Assembly (NCBI GenBank): GCA_945918815.1
Contig: CAMEIU010000007.1
Coordinates: 1-23,405, forward strand
Length of the DNA: 23,405 bases
Source of the DNA: an uncultured Clostridia bacterium
Lineage (GTDB): Bacteria; Bacillota; Clostridia; Oscillospirales; Oscillospiraceae
Direction of reading: 5' to 3'
Shown piece after piece: positions 1-6,915 of this stretch; position 1 is the stretch's first letter, and each line of letters begins with the position of its first letter. The notes below the pieces were generated by a model, which was given only the letters and a program-made list of their open reading frames with translations, had not been told where the DNA came from and ran no database searches. The position numbers and the translations under genes were made by a program.

Positions 1-1
1 C

Positions 2-577
2 CTGCAAAATGAAAAAGGAAAGACCGTCTATGAGGATTTCGGCGAGCTGCTGTTCACCCATTTCGGCCTGTCCGGGCCGACGATTTTGAGCGCCAGCGCC
101 CACAGAAAAGAGGGCGAACAGTACAAAATTGTGTTGGATTTGAAGCCTGCCCTGGATGAACAGAAGCTGGACCTTCGGATGCTGCGGGATTTGGAGCAAT
201 ATCCCAACCGGAGCATCGCCCATGTGCTGGAGGCATTATTTCCTAAATCCATGGTTCCGGTCATGCTGGAACGGAGTGGAATTGACCCATCCACCCAGGC
301 CAACTCCGTCACCCGGCAGCAGCGACGGACGCTTCTGGAGCTGACCAAGCGGTTTCCCATCCAAATTCGCGGTCCAAGACCCGTGGAGGAAGCCATCGTC
401 ACGGCAGGCGGCGTCCGGGTGAAAGAGGTGGACCCGAAAACCATGGAATCCAAGTTGGTCCATGGCCTGTACTTTGCCGGGGAGCTGCTGGACCTGGACG
501 CTTATACCGGTGGCTTCAACCTGCAGATTGCCTGGTCCACCGGCCGCGTTGCCGGTCTGGCTGCCGGTGGGGATTGA
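2..577 (+). CDS. HI0933/BaiN-family NAD(P)/FAD-dependent flavoprotein, 3' part
   Basis: The frame is open from base 2 to the TGA at 575-577, giving 191 residues. The gene begins upstream of the window. The visible part has two hallmarks of the HI0933-like flavoprotein family: GELLFTHFGLSGPTIL near its N-terminal end, and GLYFAGELLDLDAYTGGFN near the C-terminus, which is the FAD-binding tail of these Rossmann-fold proteins. Family members are predicted soluble oxidoreductases. BaiN acts on bile-acid intermediates in some gut Clostridia, but most members have no known substrate, so I make no substrate claim. It lies 27 bp upstream of cmk and probably shares its transcript. That gene order is one I recall from other Clostridia. 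Family assignment is secure and function is open. Confidence 0.9.
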   Translation: MQNEKGKTVYEDFGELLFTHFGLSGPTILSASAHRKEGEQYKIVLDLKPALDEQKLDLRMLRDLEQYPNRSIAHVLEALFPKSMVPVMLERSGIDPSTQANSVTRQQRRTLLELTKRFPIQIRGPRPVEEAIVTAGGVRVKEVDPKTMESKLVHGLYFAGELLDLDAYTGGFNLQIAWSTGRVAGLAAGGD

Positions 578-604
578 TATTATGATAGTTGGGAGGCGTT
601 CCCC

Positions 605-1288
605 ATGAACAAACAAGTTTCCATTGCCATTGACGGCCCTGCCGGGGCGGGAAAGAGTACCATGGCCAAGGCCGTGGCCCGGGAGATGGGCTATTATTAT
701 GTGGATACCGGGGCCATTTACCGCACCGTCGCCTATTTTTTCAGTATCTACGGTGTCAGCCCCAAGGATGTGGACGGTATCACCAGACTCATCGATGAGA
801 TCAGTCTGGAAATTCGGTATGCAGAAGACGGCGCCCAGCATATGATCCTCAACGGCCAGGATGTGACCGGAGAGCTGCGGACGCCGGAGATCAGCGACCT
901 TGCCTCCAAGTTTTCTGCCCAGAAGGTGGTCCGGGACTTCCTCCTGGATACCCAGCAGGACCTGGCAAGAAAGCACAGCGTGGTCATGGACGGCCGGGAT
1001 ATTGGCACTGTGGTGCTGCCCAACGCCGATGTGAAGATCTTCCTGACCGCCTCCCCCGAGGTTCGGGCGAAGCGTCGCTGGGAGGAGATGCGTCAGAAAG
1101 GCGACCAGAAGACCACCTACAACGCGGTTCTGGCCGATATGAAAGAGCGGGACCAGCGGGATGCCAACCGGGCCGTGGCTCCTCTCAAATGCGCGCCTGA
1201 CGCGGTGAAACTGGACACCTCCGGCTTTTCCATCGAAGAATCCATTCAGGCCATAGAAGAAATCGTCAGAAAGAAGCTGGGCCAATGA
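605..1288 (+). CDS. cmk: Cytidylate kinase
   Basis: 227 residues, the normal length for bacterial CMP kinase. The enzyme phosphorylates CMP and dCMP to the diphosphates with ATP in the cytoplasm and recycles CMP from lipid and RNA turnover. The P-loop GPAGAGKS lies at residues 11-18, followed by the VDTGAIYR nucleotide-monophosphate motif, DGRDIGT near residue 130, and the LID signature RDQRDANRAVAPL. The ATG at 605 follows a GGGAGG ribosome binding site at about 590-595. Its TGA overlaps the plsC start by 4 bp (ATGA), which suggests translational coupling. Next to plsC and an S1 gene it reproduces the cmk-rpsA neighbourhood found in many bacteria. Confidence 0.97.
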   Translation: MNKQVSIAIDGPAGAGKSTMAKAVAREMGYYYVDTGAIYRTVAYFFSIYGVSPKDVDGITRLIDEISLEIRYAEDGAQHMILNGQDVTGELRTPEISDLASKFSAQKVVRDFLLDTQQDLARKHSVVMDGRDIGTVVLPNADVKIFLTASPEVRAKRRWEEMRQKGDQKTTYNAVLADMKERDQRDANRAVAPLKCAPDAVKLDTSGFSIEESIQAIEEIVRKKLGQ

Positions 1289-1893
1289 TCAGCAAGGCAA
1301 CCTACTGCTTTTTGTACATCGTGTGCAGAATCGGGCTTTTTTTCTACCATCCCTTTTTCCGGGTCGTGGGCCGGGAGCGTGTGCCGAAGGAGGGCAGAGT
1401 CGTGATCTGCGCCAACCACAGCGGTCTGGCAGACCCGATCTGGTTGATCTTTGGCCTGCGCTTGGGCCGTATGCCGAGGATTATGGCGAAAAAAGAAGCG
1501 CTCCAGGTTCCAATTTTGGGAAAGTTTTTAAAGTCCATTGGCGTCTTTGGCGTGGATCGCAGTGGGGCAGATGTCAATGCCGTGAAAACCGGCCTCAAGT
1601 GTTTGAGGGATGATCAGCCCTTGCTGCTTTTCCCGGAGGGGACCCGGGTGCGGCCCGGAAAAATCGTGGAGCCGAAGCGCGGTGCGCTGATGCTGGCCAC
1701 CAGAACCGACAGCCCTGTGCTGCCGGTCTACCTCTCCACTAAACGGTTCCCCTTCGGCCCCATGCGCTGCGTCATCGGCGAGCCATACCGGCCGGAGTTC
1801 GCTGGAGCCAAACCCACGGACGAAGAGATGGACGCGGCCATGCAGGATCTGATGGCCCGGATCTACAGACTGGGGGAACAGCCATGCAAGTGA
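1285..1893 (+). CDS. plsC: 1-acyl-sn-glycerol-3-phosphate acyltransferase (PlsC family)
   Basis: 202 residues. The family transfers a second acyl chain to lysophosphatidic acid to make phosphatidic acid at the inner face of the membrane. The catalytic HX4D motif is NHSGLAD with His45 and Asp50, and the glycerophosphate-binding motif FPEGTR is at residues 116-121. A hydrophobic, aromatic N-terminal stretch at about residues 6-25 probably associates with the membrane. The ATG overlaps the cmk stop (ATGA), and the gene's own stop lies inside the first codons of ispH (10-bp overlap), so all three should be cotranscribed. Acyl donor (acyl-ACP or acyl-CoA) cannot be read from the sequence. Closely related acyltransferases with other acceptors share these motifs. 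Confidence 0.93.
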   Translation: MISKATYCFLYIVCRIGLFFYHPFFRVVGRERVPKEGRVVICANHSGLADPIWLIFGLRLGRMPRIMAKKEALQVPILGKFLKSIGVFGVDRSGADVNAVKTGLKCLRDDQPLLLFPEGTRVRPGKIVEPKRGALMLATRTDSPVLPVYLSTKRFPFGPMRCVIGEPYRPEFAGAKPTDEEMDAAMQDLMARIYRLGEQPCK

Positions 1894-3830
1894 TTGTCGC
1901 CAAGACGGCGGGCTTCTGCTTTGGCGTGGACCGGGCTGTCTCGTTGGTCGAACAGACGGTGTCCAGCGGCAAGCGAGTGGTGACCTTGGGGCCCATCATC
2001 CACAACCACCATGTGGTGGAGCGGTTCGCCCGGGAGGGCGTTCATGAGATCCAGTCCCCGGAGGAGGTGGAGCCGGGCTGCTCCGTGGTCATCCGGTCCC
2101 ATGGCGTGTCCCGGGAGGTCTACGAGCGATTGGAACAAATGCCGGTGGAAATCGTGGATGCTACCTGTCCTTTTGTAAAGCGAATTCATAAAATTGTGTC
2201 CAACGCCGAGGCCCAGGGCAGGCAGCCGGTGATCATCGGCACCCGGACGCATCCTGAGGTCCAGGCCATCGCGGGCTGGTGCAGCCATCCTTTGGTCTTT
2301 GAGACGCCGGAGGAGGTCTCCACTTGGCTCTCGGATTCGGTAGATCACACAAAAATTCCCATTACTTTGGTCTCACAAACAACGAGTACGCAAAATTTAT
2401 GGGAAAGTTGCAAAGAAATTATAAAAAAAGAGTGTACAAATTCCGAAATATTTGATACAATATGCGAAGCGACAGAAAAACGGCAGAAAGAAGCGGGCCA
2501 GCTCTCAAAGATTTGTGATGCGATGGTTGTAGTCGGCGACTCAAACAGCTCCAACACGAAGCGTCTTGCCATGATCTGCAGGCAATACTGCAACAACGTT
2601 GCGCTGATCGATGAAGCTGCCGGCTTAGACATATCGCATTTTTTCAATGCCGGTTCTGTTGGCATCACGGCGGGTGCGTCCACCCCGGCGTGGATAATAA
2701 AGGAGGTCAACAACAAAATGAGCGAAGAAATCAAAGTTGAAACTGCCCAGGAGGAGAATTTTGCCGAGCTTCTCGAGCAGTCTATCAAAACTTTAAATAA
2801 CGGAGATAAGGTCACAGGCATTGTTACTGCCATTGGCGCCACCGAGATTCAGGTGGACCTGGGTACCAAGCACGCAGGTTATATCCCTGTTGATGATTTC
2901 AGCTCCGATCCTTCCGTGAAGCCGGAAGAAGTTCTGAAAGTCGGCGATGAAATCGAGGTCATGGTTGTCCATGTCAACGATTCTGAGGGCACTGTGCGTC
3001 TGTCCAGAAAGCGTCTGGAAGCCGGCAAGGCCTGGGAGGATATTGAAGCCGCTGCCGAGAGCAAGGCTGTTGTTGAAGGCGTGATCACCGAAGAGAACAA
3101 GGGCGGCGTGGTCGCCAATGTCAAGGGGATCCGTGTGTTTATTCCTGCGTCTCAGACCGGCGTGCCCAAGGGCGGCGATCTGGCCGCTTTGGTTGGCACC
3201 ACTTCTCAGATGAAGATCACCGAAGTCAACCGTGCCCGCCGCAGAGTGGTCGGTTCCATTCGCGCTGTTTCCTCTGAGGCCCGCAAAGCGGCTGCAGAGA
3301 AGATCTGGAGCGAGATCGAAGTGGGCAAGAAGTACAAGGGCACTGTCAAGAGCCTGACTTCCTACGGCGCATTCGTGGACATTGGCGGTGTCGACGGCAT
3401 GGTCCATGTTTCCGAGCTGTCCTGGAACCGCATCAAGAATCCCGCCGAGGTCGTCAAGGTCGGCGACGAGATCGAAGTCTTTGTCATCTCCTATGATCCC
3501 GAGAAGAAGAAAATCTCCCTGGGCTACAAGACTGCCGAGACCAACCCCTGGAACATGTTCATGAGCCAGTACCAGGTGGGCGATGTGGTGGATGTGAAGA
3601 TCGTCAAGCTGATGACCTTCGGCGCTTTTGCTGAGATCATTCCCGGTGTGGACGGCCTGATTCATATTTCCCAGATCGCTGACCGCCGGATCGGCAAGCC
3701 GGAGGACGTGCTGTCCGAGGGCCAGGAAGTCCAGGCCAAGATCATCGACGTGGACGCCGAGAACAAGCGCATCAGCCTCTCCATCCGCGCCCTGCTGACC
3801 GCAGAGCCCGAGGAGCCTGTGGAGGAGTAA
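1884..3830 (+). CDS. ispH: Bifunctional IspH (HMBPP reductase) / S1-domain protein fusion
   Basis: A single open frame of 648 residues. Residues 1 to about 278 are IspH, the last enzyme of the MEP pathway, which reduces HMBPP to IPP and DMAPP. Its [4Fe-4S] ligands are Cys12, Cys95 and Cys194. Other active-site features are His42, His73, the THPE motif with Glu125, SQTTSTQ around Thr167 and SNSSNT. Residues from about 307 onward hold four S1 RNA-binding repeats, near 307-378, 392-460, 476-545 and 561-632, with the last two closest to consensus (SYGAFVDIGGVDGMVHVSEL). Such fusions are known in Clostridia. A strong internal ribosome binding site and an in-frame ATG at 2718 (Met279) sit exactly at the domain junction, so a separate S1 protein may also be made. 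The stretch 2341-2460 is markedly AT-rich (36 G+C of 120 by hand count). Confidence 0.95.
   Translation: MQVIVAKTAGFCFGVDRAVSLVEQTVSSGKRVVTLGPIIHNHHVVERFAREGVHEIQSPEEVEPGCSVVIRSHGVSREVYERLEQMPVEIVDATCPFVKRIHKIVSNAEAQGRQPVIIGTRTHPEVQAIAGWCSHPLVFETPEEVSTWLSDSVDHTKIPITLVSQTTSTQNLWESCKEIIKKECTNSEIFDTICEATEKRQKEAGQLSKICDAMVVVGDSNSSNTKRLAMICRQYCNNVALIDEAAGLDISHFFNAGSVGITAGASTPAWIIKEVNNKMSEEIKVETAQEENFAELLEQSIKTLNNGDKVTGIVTAIGATEIQVDLGTKHAGYIPVDDFSSDPSVKPEEVLKVGDEIEVMVVHVNDSEGTVRLSRKRLEAGKAWEDIEAAAESKAVVEGVITEENKGGVVANVKGIRVFIPASQTGVPKGGDLAALVGTTSQMKITEVNRARRRVVGSIRAVSSEARKAAAEKIWSEIEVGKKYKGTVKSLTSYGAFVDIGGVDGMVHVSELSWNRIKNPAEVVKVGDEIEVFVISYDPEKKKISLGYKTAETNPWNMFMSQYQVGDVVDVKIVKLMTFGAFAEIIPGVDGLIHISQIADRRIGKPEDVLSEGQEVQAKIIDVDAENKRISLSIRALLTAEPEEPVEE
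2433..2461 (+). promoter_or_regulatory. Possible internal promoter within ispH
   Basis: TGTACA at 2433-2438 (4 of 6 to the -35 consensus), a 17-bp spacer, and TACAAT at 2456-2461 with an extended TG at 2453-2454. It lies inside an AT-rich island of an otherwise GC-rich gene, about 250 bp upstream of the internal S1 start at 2718. AT-rich coding DNA yields chance matches, so this is tentative. Confidence 0.3.
2699..2720 (+). promoter_or_regulatory. Internal ribosome binding site and start codon for stand-alone S1
   Basis: AAAGGAGGT at 2699-2707 is a near-perfect anti-16S match, followed 11 nt after the last G by ATG 2718-2720, in frame with the fusion and coding Met279. The site falls at the end of the IspH domain, where the conserved IIKEV is encoded, just before the acidic linker leading to the S1 repeats. 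Part of the match is dictated by the Lys-Glu-Val codons, so it could be coincidence. Its position at the domain boundary favours a real restart. Confidence 0.55.
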
Positions 3831-3844
3831 TCCAAGATACAACG

Positions 3845-3880
3845 ATCCCCGGCAGAGCATTCTGCCGGGGATTGCTTTTT
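3845..3880 (+). terminator. Intrinsic terminator of the cmk-plsC-ispH operon
   Basis: A perfect 12-bp stem, ATCCCCGGCAGA (3845-3856) with TCTGCCGGGGAT (3861-3872), closes a GCAT loop and is followed by TGCTTTTTG. It starts 15 bp after the stop of the ispH-S1 gene. There is no T-run on the other strand, so it looks directional. Confidence 0.9.
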
Positions 3881-3904
3881 GCATAGGTAGACGACCAAGA
3901 CTGT

Positions 3905-3930
3905 AGGGGCGGCCCCATGTGGCCGCCCCT
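3905..3930. repeat. Short GGGGCGG hairpin repeat, copy 1
   Basis: AGGGGCGGCC (3905-3914) pairs with GGCCGCCCCT (3921-3930) around a CCATGT loop. It shares the TAGGGGCGGC head with a second copy at 6863-6887. It sits between the convergent ispH-S1 and ylbJ transcription units. Similar short palindromes are, from memory, scattered through Oscillospiraceae genomes. It may also help end transcripts arriving from the minus strand. Confidence 0.65.
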
Positions 3931-3961
3931 GGTACAGAGACCCGATGGTATCATTTCGGTT

Positions 3962-4171
3962 TTACAGACTGAAATCCTTCTGATCGTATTTGGAGAAATT
4001 CTGCGCCTGAGGCTTTGCGGGCACACGTTTCAGGGGATCGTACCGAAAGCGCCTGCACTGATGGGCTGCGGGAACCACGCCGCATTTTTTGCAGATCATC
4101 TGCTCATCATTGATCTTCCCGGCAAAAACGCAGTAGGCACAGTAGCGCTCCAACTTCTTGCGAAACAGCAT
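3962..4171 (-). CDS. Small Cys-rich (probable zinc-binding) conserved protein
   Basis: 69 residues, no enzyme fold recognised. Cysteines at 11 and 14 (CAYC), 27 and 30 (CKKC) and 39 look like a zinc-ribbon-type site. The core HQCRRFRYDPLKRVP and the C-terminal FSKYDQKDFSL resemble a small uncharacterised protein I recall from other Oscillospiraceae, but I cannot search to confirm it. The ATG at 4171 (minus strand) follows AGAGGAGGT at the right distance. The gene begins 28 bp after the end of ylbJ on the same strand, so it is probably cotranscribed with that sporulation gene and may act in sporulation, which is inference. The neat ribosome binding site and motif density argue for a real gene. 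Confidence 0.8.
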   Translation of the reverse strand: MLFRKKLERYCAYCVFAGKINDEQMICKKCGVVPAAHQCRRFRYDPLKRVPAKPQAQNFSKYDQKDFSL

Positions 4172-4199
4172 GTCGAAAACACCTCCTCTTTGAACCCTA

Positions 4200-5291
4200 T
4201 TATAGTCGATTGCAGGCGTGTTTTCCAGTGGTTATTTTTAGAAAGCGTCCGGCCCAGAGGGCGAATAGAAGGAGCAGAATCATCTGCACCAACGGATATC
4301 CCCAGGCAGGTACAGGTTGAACGGAACATGCCACCGGCAGAGGCAGAATTGGCGCGGCCATCAAGGCCAGCGCGCCGCTGAGCAGCCCATGGAGCAGCTT
4401 TCCAAACAGATACCGCTTTGCAGGCAAATCTGTTCCGCTGAGCAGGGCCAATGTCTGACTGTGGACACAAAGGCCGCCCCAACCCAAAAGAAACGCTGCG
4501 GCGCACAGCTTCCAGACGGCAGGGCAGGCCGATCCTGCCAGCAGTCCGGCGCCTCCTGCCAGCTCCAGGCTTCCCAAAAGCACGGAGAACCAGGTGGTTC
4601 CCTGGATGGATATGGGGGAAAAATAGGATAGGAAGCCGGTCAGTATGGAGAAGAACAGCACAAAGACACAGACCTGGAGGGCCGTCTCTCCGGCCTGCCG
4701 GATCGAGGAAGTGAAGGCCATGGAAAATGGAACGGAGATAGCCGGATCCGTGGATACCGTCCAGTGAGGGGGCCGCTGCCTGGGACGAAAGAGAAAACCC
4801 AGAAGCAGGGCGCTGACCAGATGGATTCCATAGAGGGTTGCCCCGATGGTTACGCTCTGAAAGATTCCCGCGCCCACGACGCCAAAGATAAACGCCGGTC
4901 CTGCGTTGCTGCAAAAGAACAGCATCTGCGCCGCCGTTTCCCGGTCCACCAAATCCTGTTCATAGAGCCGCGCCGTGACCTGAGCTCCCACAGGATAGCC
5001 GCCGATGCAGCCCAGTACCAGGGCGGAAGCCGCTTCTCCCGGCAGATGGAACACCGGCTCCATGATTCCTGCCGCCGCCCGGCTGAGACGGCCTGCATAG
5101 CCCAGAGAGATCCAGAGATTGGTGACGGCGAAAAAGGGAAACAGCGACGGCAGAATGGCCTGAGCGCAGACAGAGAGTCCCTTTGCCGCCGCCTGGGCCG
5201 TGACCTGCGGAAACAGCAGCAATCCCAATGCTGCCAGAATCAGCGCCGCAGCCGGAAGAAGGGTCGAACCAAGTTTGAAAAGCCTGCCCAT
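4200..5291 (-). CDS. ylbJ: Sporulation integral membrane protein YlbJ (SpoVV)
   Basis: 363 residues, rich in hydrophobic segments throughout, with an N-terminal membrane helix at about residues 8-30. LVLGCIGGYPVGAQ and FFCSNAGPAFIFGVVG are typical of YlbJ and its Gate (nucleoside-recognition) domain. In Bacillus subtilis YlbJ/SpoVV is made in the mother cell under sigma-E and is needed to bring dipicolinic acid into the forespore. I chose the ATG at 5291, preceded by GAGGTGAG, over a frame open to 5504, because the extra 71 residues would run across the divergent yqfC start and look non-coding. It is divergent from yqfC-yqfD and heads a two-gene unit with the small Cys-rich protein. In B. subtilis ylbJ follows rsmD (ylbH) and coaD (ylbI); here those two lie about 14 kb away. 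Confidence 0.92.
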   Translation of the reverse strand: MGRLFKLGSTLLPAAALILAALGLLLFPQVTAQAAAKGLSVCAQAILPSLFPFFAVTNLWISLGYAGRLSRAAAGIMEPVFHLPGEAASALVLGCIGGYPVGAQVTARLYEQDLVDRETAAQMLFFCSNAGPAFIFGVVGAGIFQSVTIGATLYGIHLVSALLLGFLFRPRQRPPHWTVSTDPAISVPFSMAFTSSIRQAGETALQVCVFVLFFSILTGFLSYFSPISIQGTTWFSVLLGSLELAGGAGLLAGSACPAVWKLCAAAFLLGWGGLCVHSQTLALLSGTDLPAKRYLFGKLLHGLLSGALALMAAPILPLPVACSVQPVPAWGYPLVQMILLLLFALWAGRFLKITTGKHACNRL

Positions 5292-5379
5292 CAATATAAT
5301 CTCACCTCGGAAGAATCTATGCGCACCGGGACAAATCTTTTCCACCGAAGCATAAGAATAGAAGGACGGGAGGGATGGG

Positions 5380-5670
5380 ATGAACCGAGCAAAGAAACTG
5401 CTGACCGGTGCAGCCGGGATACTGGACCTGCCTGCGGACATTGTGGCCGGTCTGCCGAAAATGGAACTGACGTGCTTCGTGGAATTCAGCCTGGAGCCCC
5501 ACAAGGGCCTTTTGGAATATGCGGATCAGGAAATCATTGTAGACAGCAGCATGGGACAGATCTGCGTCCGGGGTGAAAATCTCTCTATTAAGCTGATGAA
5601 CCGGGCGCGGATCACGGTGACCGGAAATCTCACCTCTGTGGAGCTGCTGGGAGGCGGGGGTCATGCGTGA
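5380..5670 (+). CDS. yqfC: Sporulation protein YqfC (YabP/YqfC family)
   Basis: 96 residues, the family's normal size. Recognisable parts are the N-terminal GILDLPADIVAGLPKMEL, then NHKG-like HKGLLEYADQEI and IDSS-like IVDSSMGQICVRGENLSI, and the closing NRARITVTGNLTSVEL. The family is conserved in endospore formers, is sigma-E controlled in B. subtilis, and has no known biochemical activity. The ATG at 5380 follows GGACGGGAGGG. The 3' end overlaps yqfD by 8 bp, indicating coupling. The 88-bp gap to the divergent ylbJ must hold both promoters. A weak CATAAGAAT sigma-E-like -10 lies at 5351-5359. Confidence 0.93.
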   Translation: MNRAKKLLTGAAGILDLPADIVAGLPKMELTCFVEFSLEPHKGLLEYADQEIIVDSSMGQICVRGENLSIKLMNRARITVTGNLTSVELLGGGGHA

Positions 5671-6865
5671 GATTGTCTGGTTCCTGCGGGGATATCTGGT
5701 TTTGGAAATCAAAGGCGCGTCCCCCGGCTGGGCCTTAAACCGGCTGACGGCGGCGCGGATTCCCTTCTGGCGCGTTGTCTGGCGGGACTCCTTCACCCTG
5801 GAGGTCTGCGTTCTGCTGCGGGATCGGGAAAGAGCAGAGCAGGCCGTTGCCGGAGCCATGTGCGACTGCCGTCTGGTGGAGAAAATCGGCCTCCGCTGGT
5901 CCGTTGGCGGCCTGCTCCGCCGCCCGGTGCTGCTGGTGATGCTGGCCCTGTCCTTCCTGGCTGTGTCCGTGATTCCGAATTTTGTGCTGTTCTATTCTGT
6001 CAGCGGCAATGAGACCGTACCGGAGGAGGCGATTCTCCGCGAATTGCAGACTCTGGGCGTCGGCTTCGGAACCTTCGGTCCCAGCATCAAGCCCCAGTGG
6101 ATCAAGGACCGTATGCTGAATATTCTGCCTCTGCTTCAGTGGATCACCGTGACCCAGAACGGCTGCCGGGCGGAGGTGATCGTCCGGGAGCGTCCCGCCC
6201 CGGCGGAGACTGAGGAACGGCGGGATTTCGCCAATGTCATTGCCACCCAGAGCGGCGTCATCGTAAAGCAGTCTGTTCTGGCCGGTCAGGCGATGTATCA
6301 GGTGGGAGACGTGGTGGAAAAGGGCGACCTGCTGGTGTCCGGCATTGTGGATCTGGAGCGAACTTACGCCGTGGAGCACGCAAAAGCGGAGATTTACGCC
6401 AGAACCTGGCGGACCAAGGACATCCTGATTCCGAATGAATATGGGGAAAAAGTCTATACCGGAGCGCATTGGACCTGTGTTTGGTTGACGATTGGGGAGA
6501 AAAGAATAAAAATATTCGGAAACAGTGGAATTTCCGCTACTGCCTGTGATAAAATGATAGAAATGAAAAGACTGTCGCTGCCCGGCGGCCTGGAGTTCCC
6601 GGTCTCCTTGACCGTGGAGACCTTCTTGCCCTACGAAATGGAGACTGGCACGCTGGCGGAACCGGCGGCCCAGCTGCTCCTGACAGATTACGCGGAGCGT
6701 GCGGCCCGGCAGGACATGGTGGCGGGCGAGATTTTAAAAAGCCAGTTTGTGCTGATGGAGCGGGACGGCTGCTACCGGCTTTCCTCCACGTTGGAATGCC
6801 AGGAAATGATCGCCAAAACTGTCAAAGCCGACTGGCTCGGCCCGCCCAACGGAACGCGCCCATAG
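5663..6865 (+). CDS. yqfD: Sporulation protein YqfD
   Basis: 400 residues. It has a short cytoplasmic N-terminal domain, a single membrane helix at about residues 92-112 (VLLVMLALSFLAVSVIPNFV), then a large external part containing the family core IATQSGVIVKQSVLAGQAMY, VGDVVEKGDLLVSGIV. YqfD is a sporulation-specific membrane protein of the mother-cell regulon; its molecular role is not known. The start lies inside yqfC. The stop codon TAG at 6863-6865 is part of a GGGGCGG hairpin repeat, and the last residues (GPPNGTRP) are atypically polar, so the natural 3' end may have been replaced when that repeat arrived. Downstream phoH starts 50 bp later, as in many Firmicutes. Confidence 0.93.
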   Translation: MREIVWFLRGYLVLEIKGASPGWALNRLTAARIPFWRVVWRDSFTLEVCVLLRDRERAEQAVAGAMCDCRLVEKIGLRWSVGGLLRRPVLLVMLALSFLAVSVIPNFVLFYSVSGNETVPEEAILRELQTLGVGFGTFGPSIKPQWIKDRMLNILPLLQWITVTQNGCRAEVIVRERPAPAETEERRDFANVIATQSGVIVKQSVLAGQAMYQVGDVVEKGDLLVSGIVDLERTYAVEHAKAEIYARTWRTKDILIPNEYGEKVYTGAHWTCVWLTIGEKRIKIFGNSGISATACDKMIEMKRLSLPGGLEFPVSLTVETFLPYEMETGTLAEPAAQLLLTDYAERAARQDMVAGEILKSQFVLMERDGCYRLSSTLECQEMIAKTVKADWLGPPNGTRP

Positions 6866-6887
6866 GGGCGGCTATCAGCCGCCCGCG
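6863..6887. repeat. Short GGGGCGG hairpin repeat, copy 2, overlapping the yqfD stop
   Basis: GGGCGGCT (6866-6873) pairs with AGCCGCCC (6877-6884) around an ATC loop, preceded by TA and followed by GCG. It shares TAGGGGCGGC with copy 1 at 3904-3913. Its TAG is the stop codon of yqfD. It lies between yqfD and phoH inside one transcription unit and lacks a U-tract, so it is not a classical terminator; it may stabilise or process the mRNA. Confidence 0.65.
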
Positions 6888-6915
6888 AAAACAGGAAACA
6901 AAGAGGAAGTTGCAA

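Noticed and set aside
2793..3884. 363-residue ORF on the minus strand
   Set aside because: Antisense to the S1 repeats of the ispH fusion; its start would lie beyond the terminator and it has no motif.
4764..5576. 270-residue ORF on the plus strand
   Set aside because: Antisense to ylbJ and overlapping yqfC in another frame; basic, low-complexity composition.
6796..6915. Upstream extension of phoH
   Set aside because: It would translate through the yqfD 3' end and a hairpin repeat; ATG 6916 has a proper ribosome binding site and the family N-terminus.
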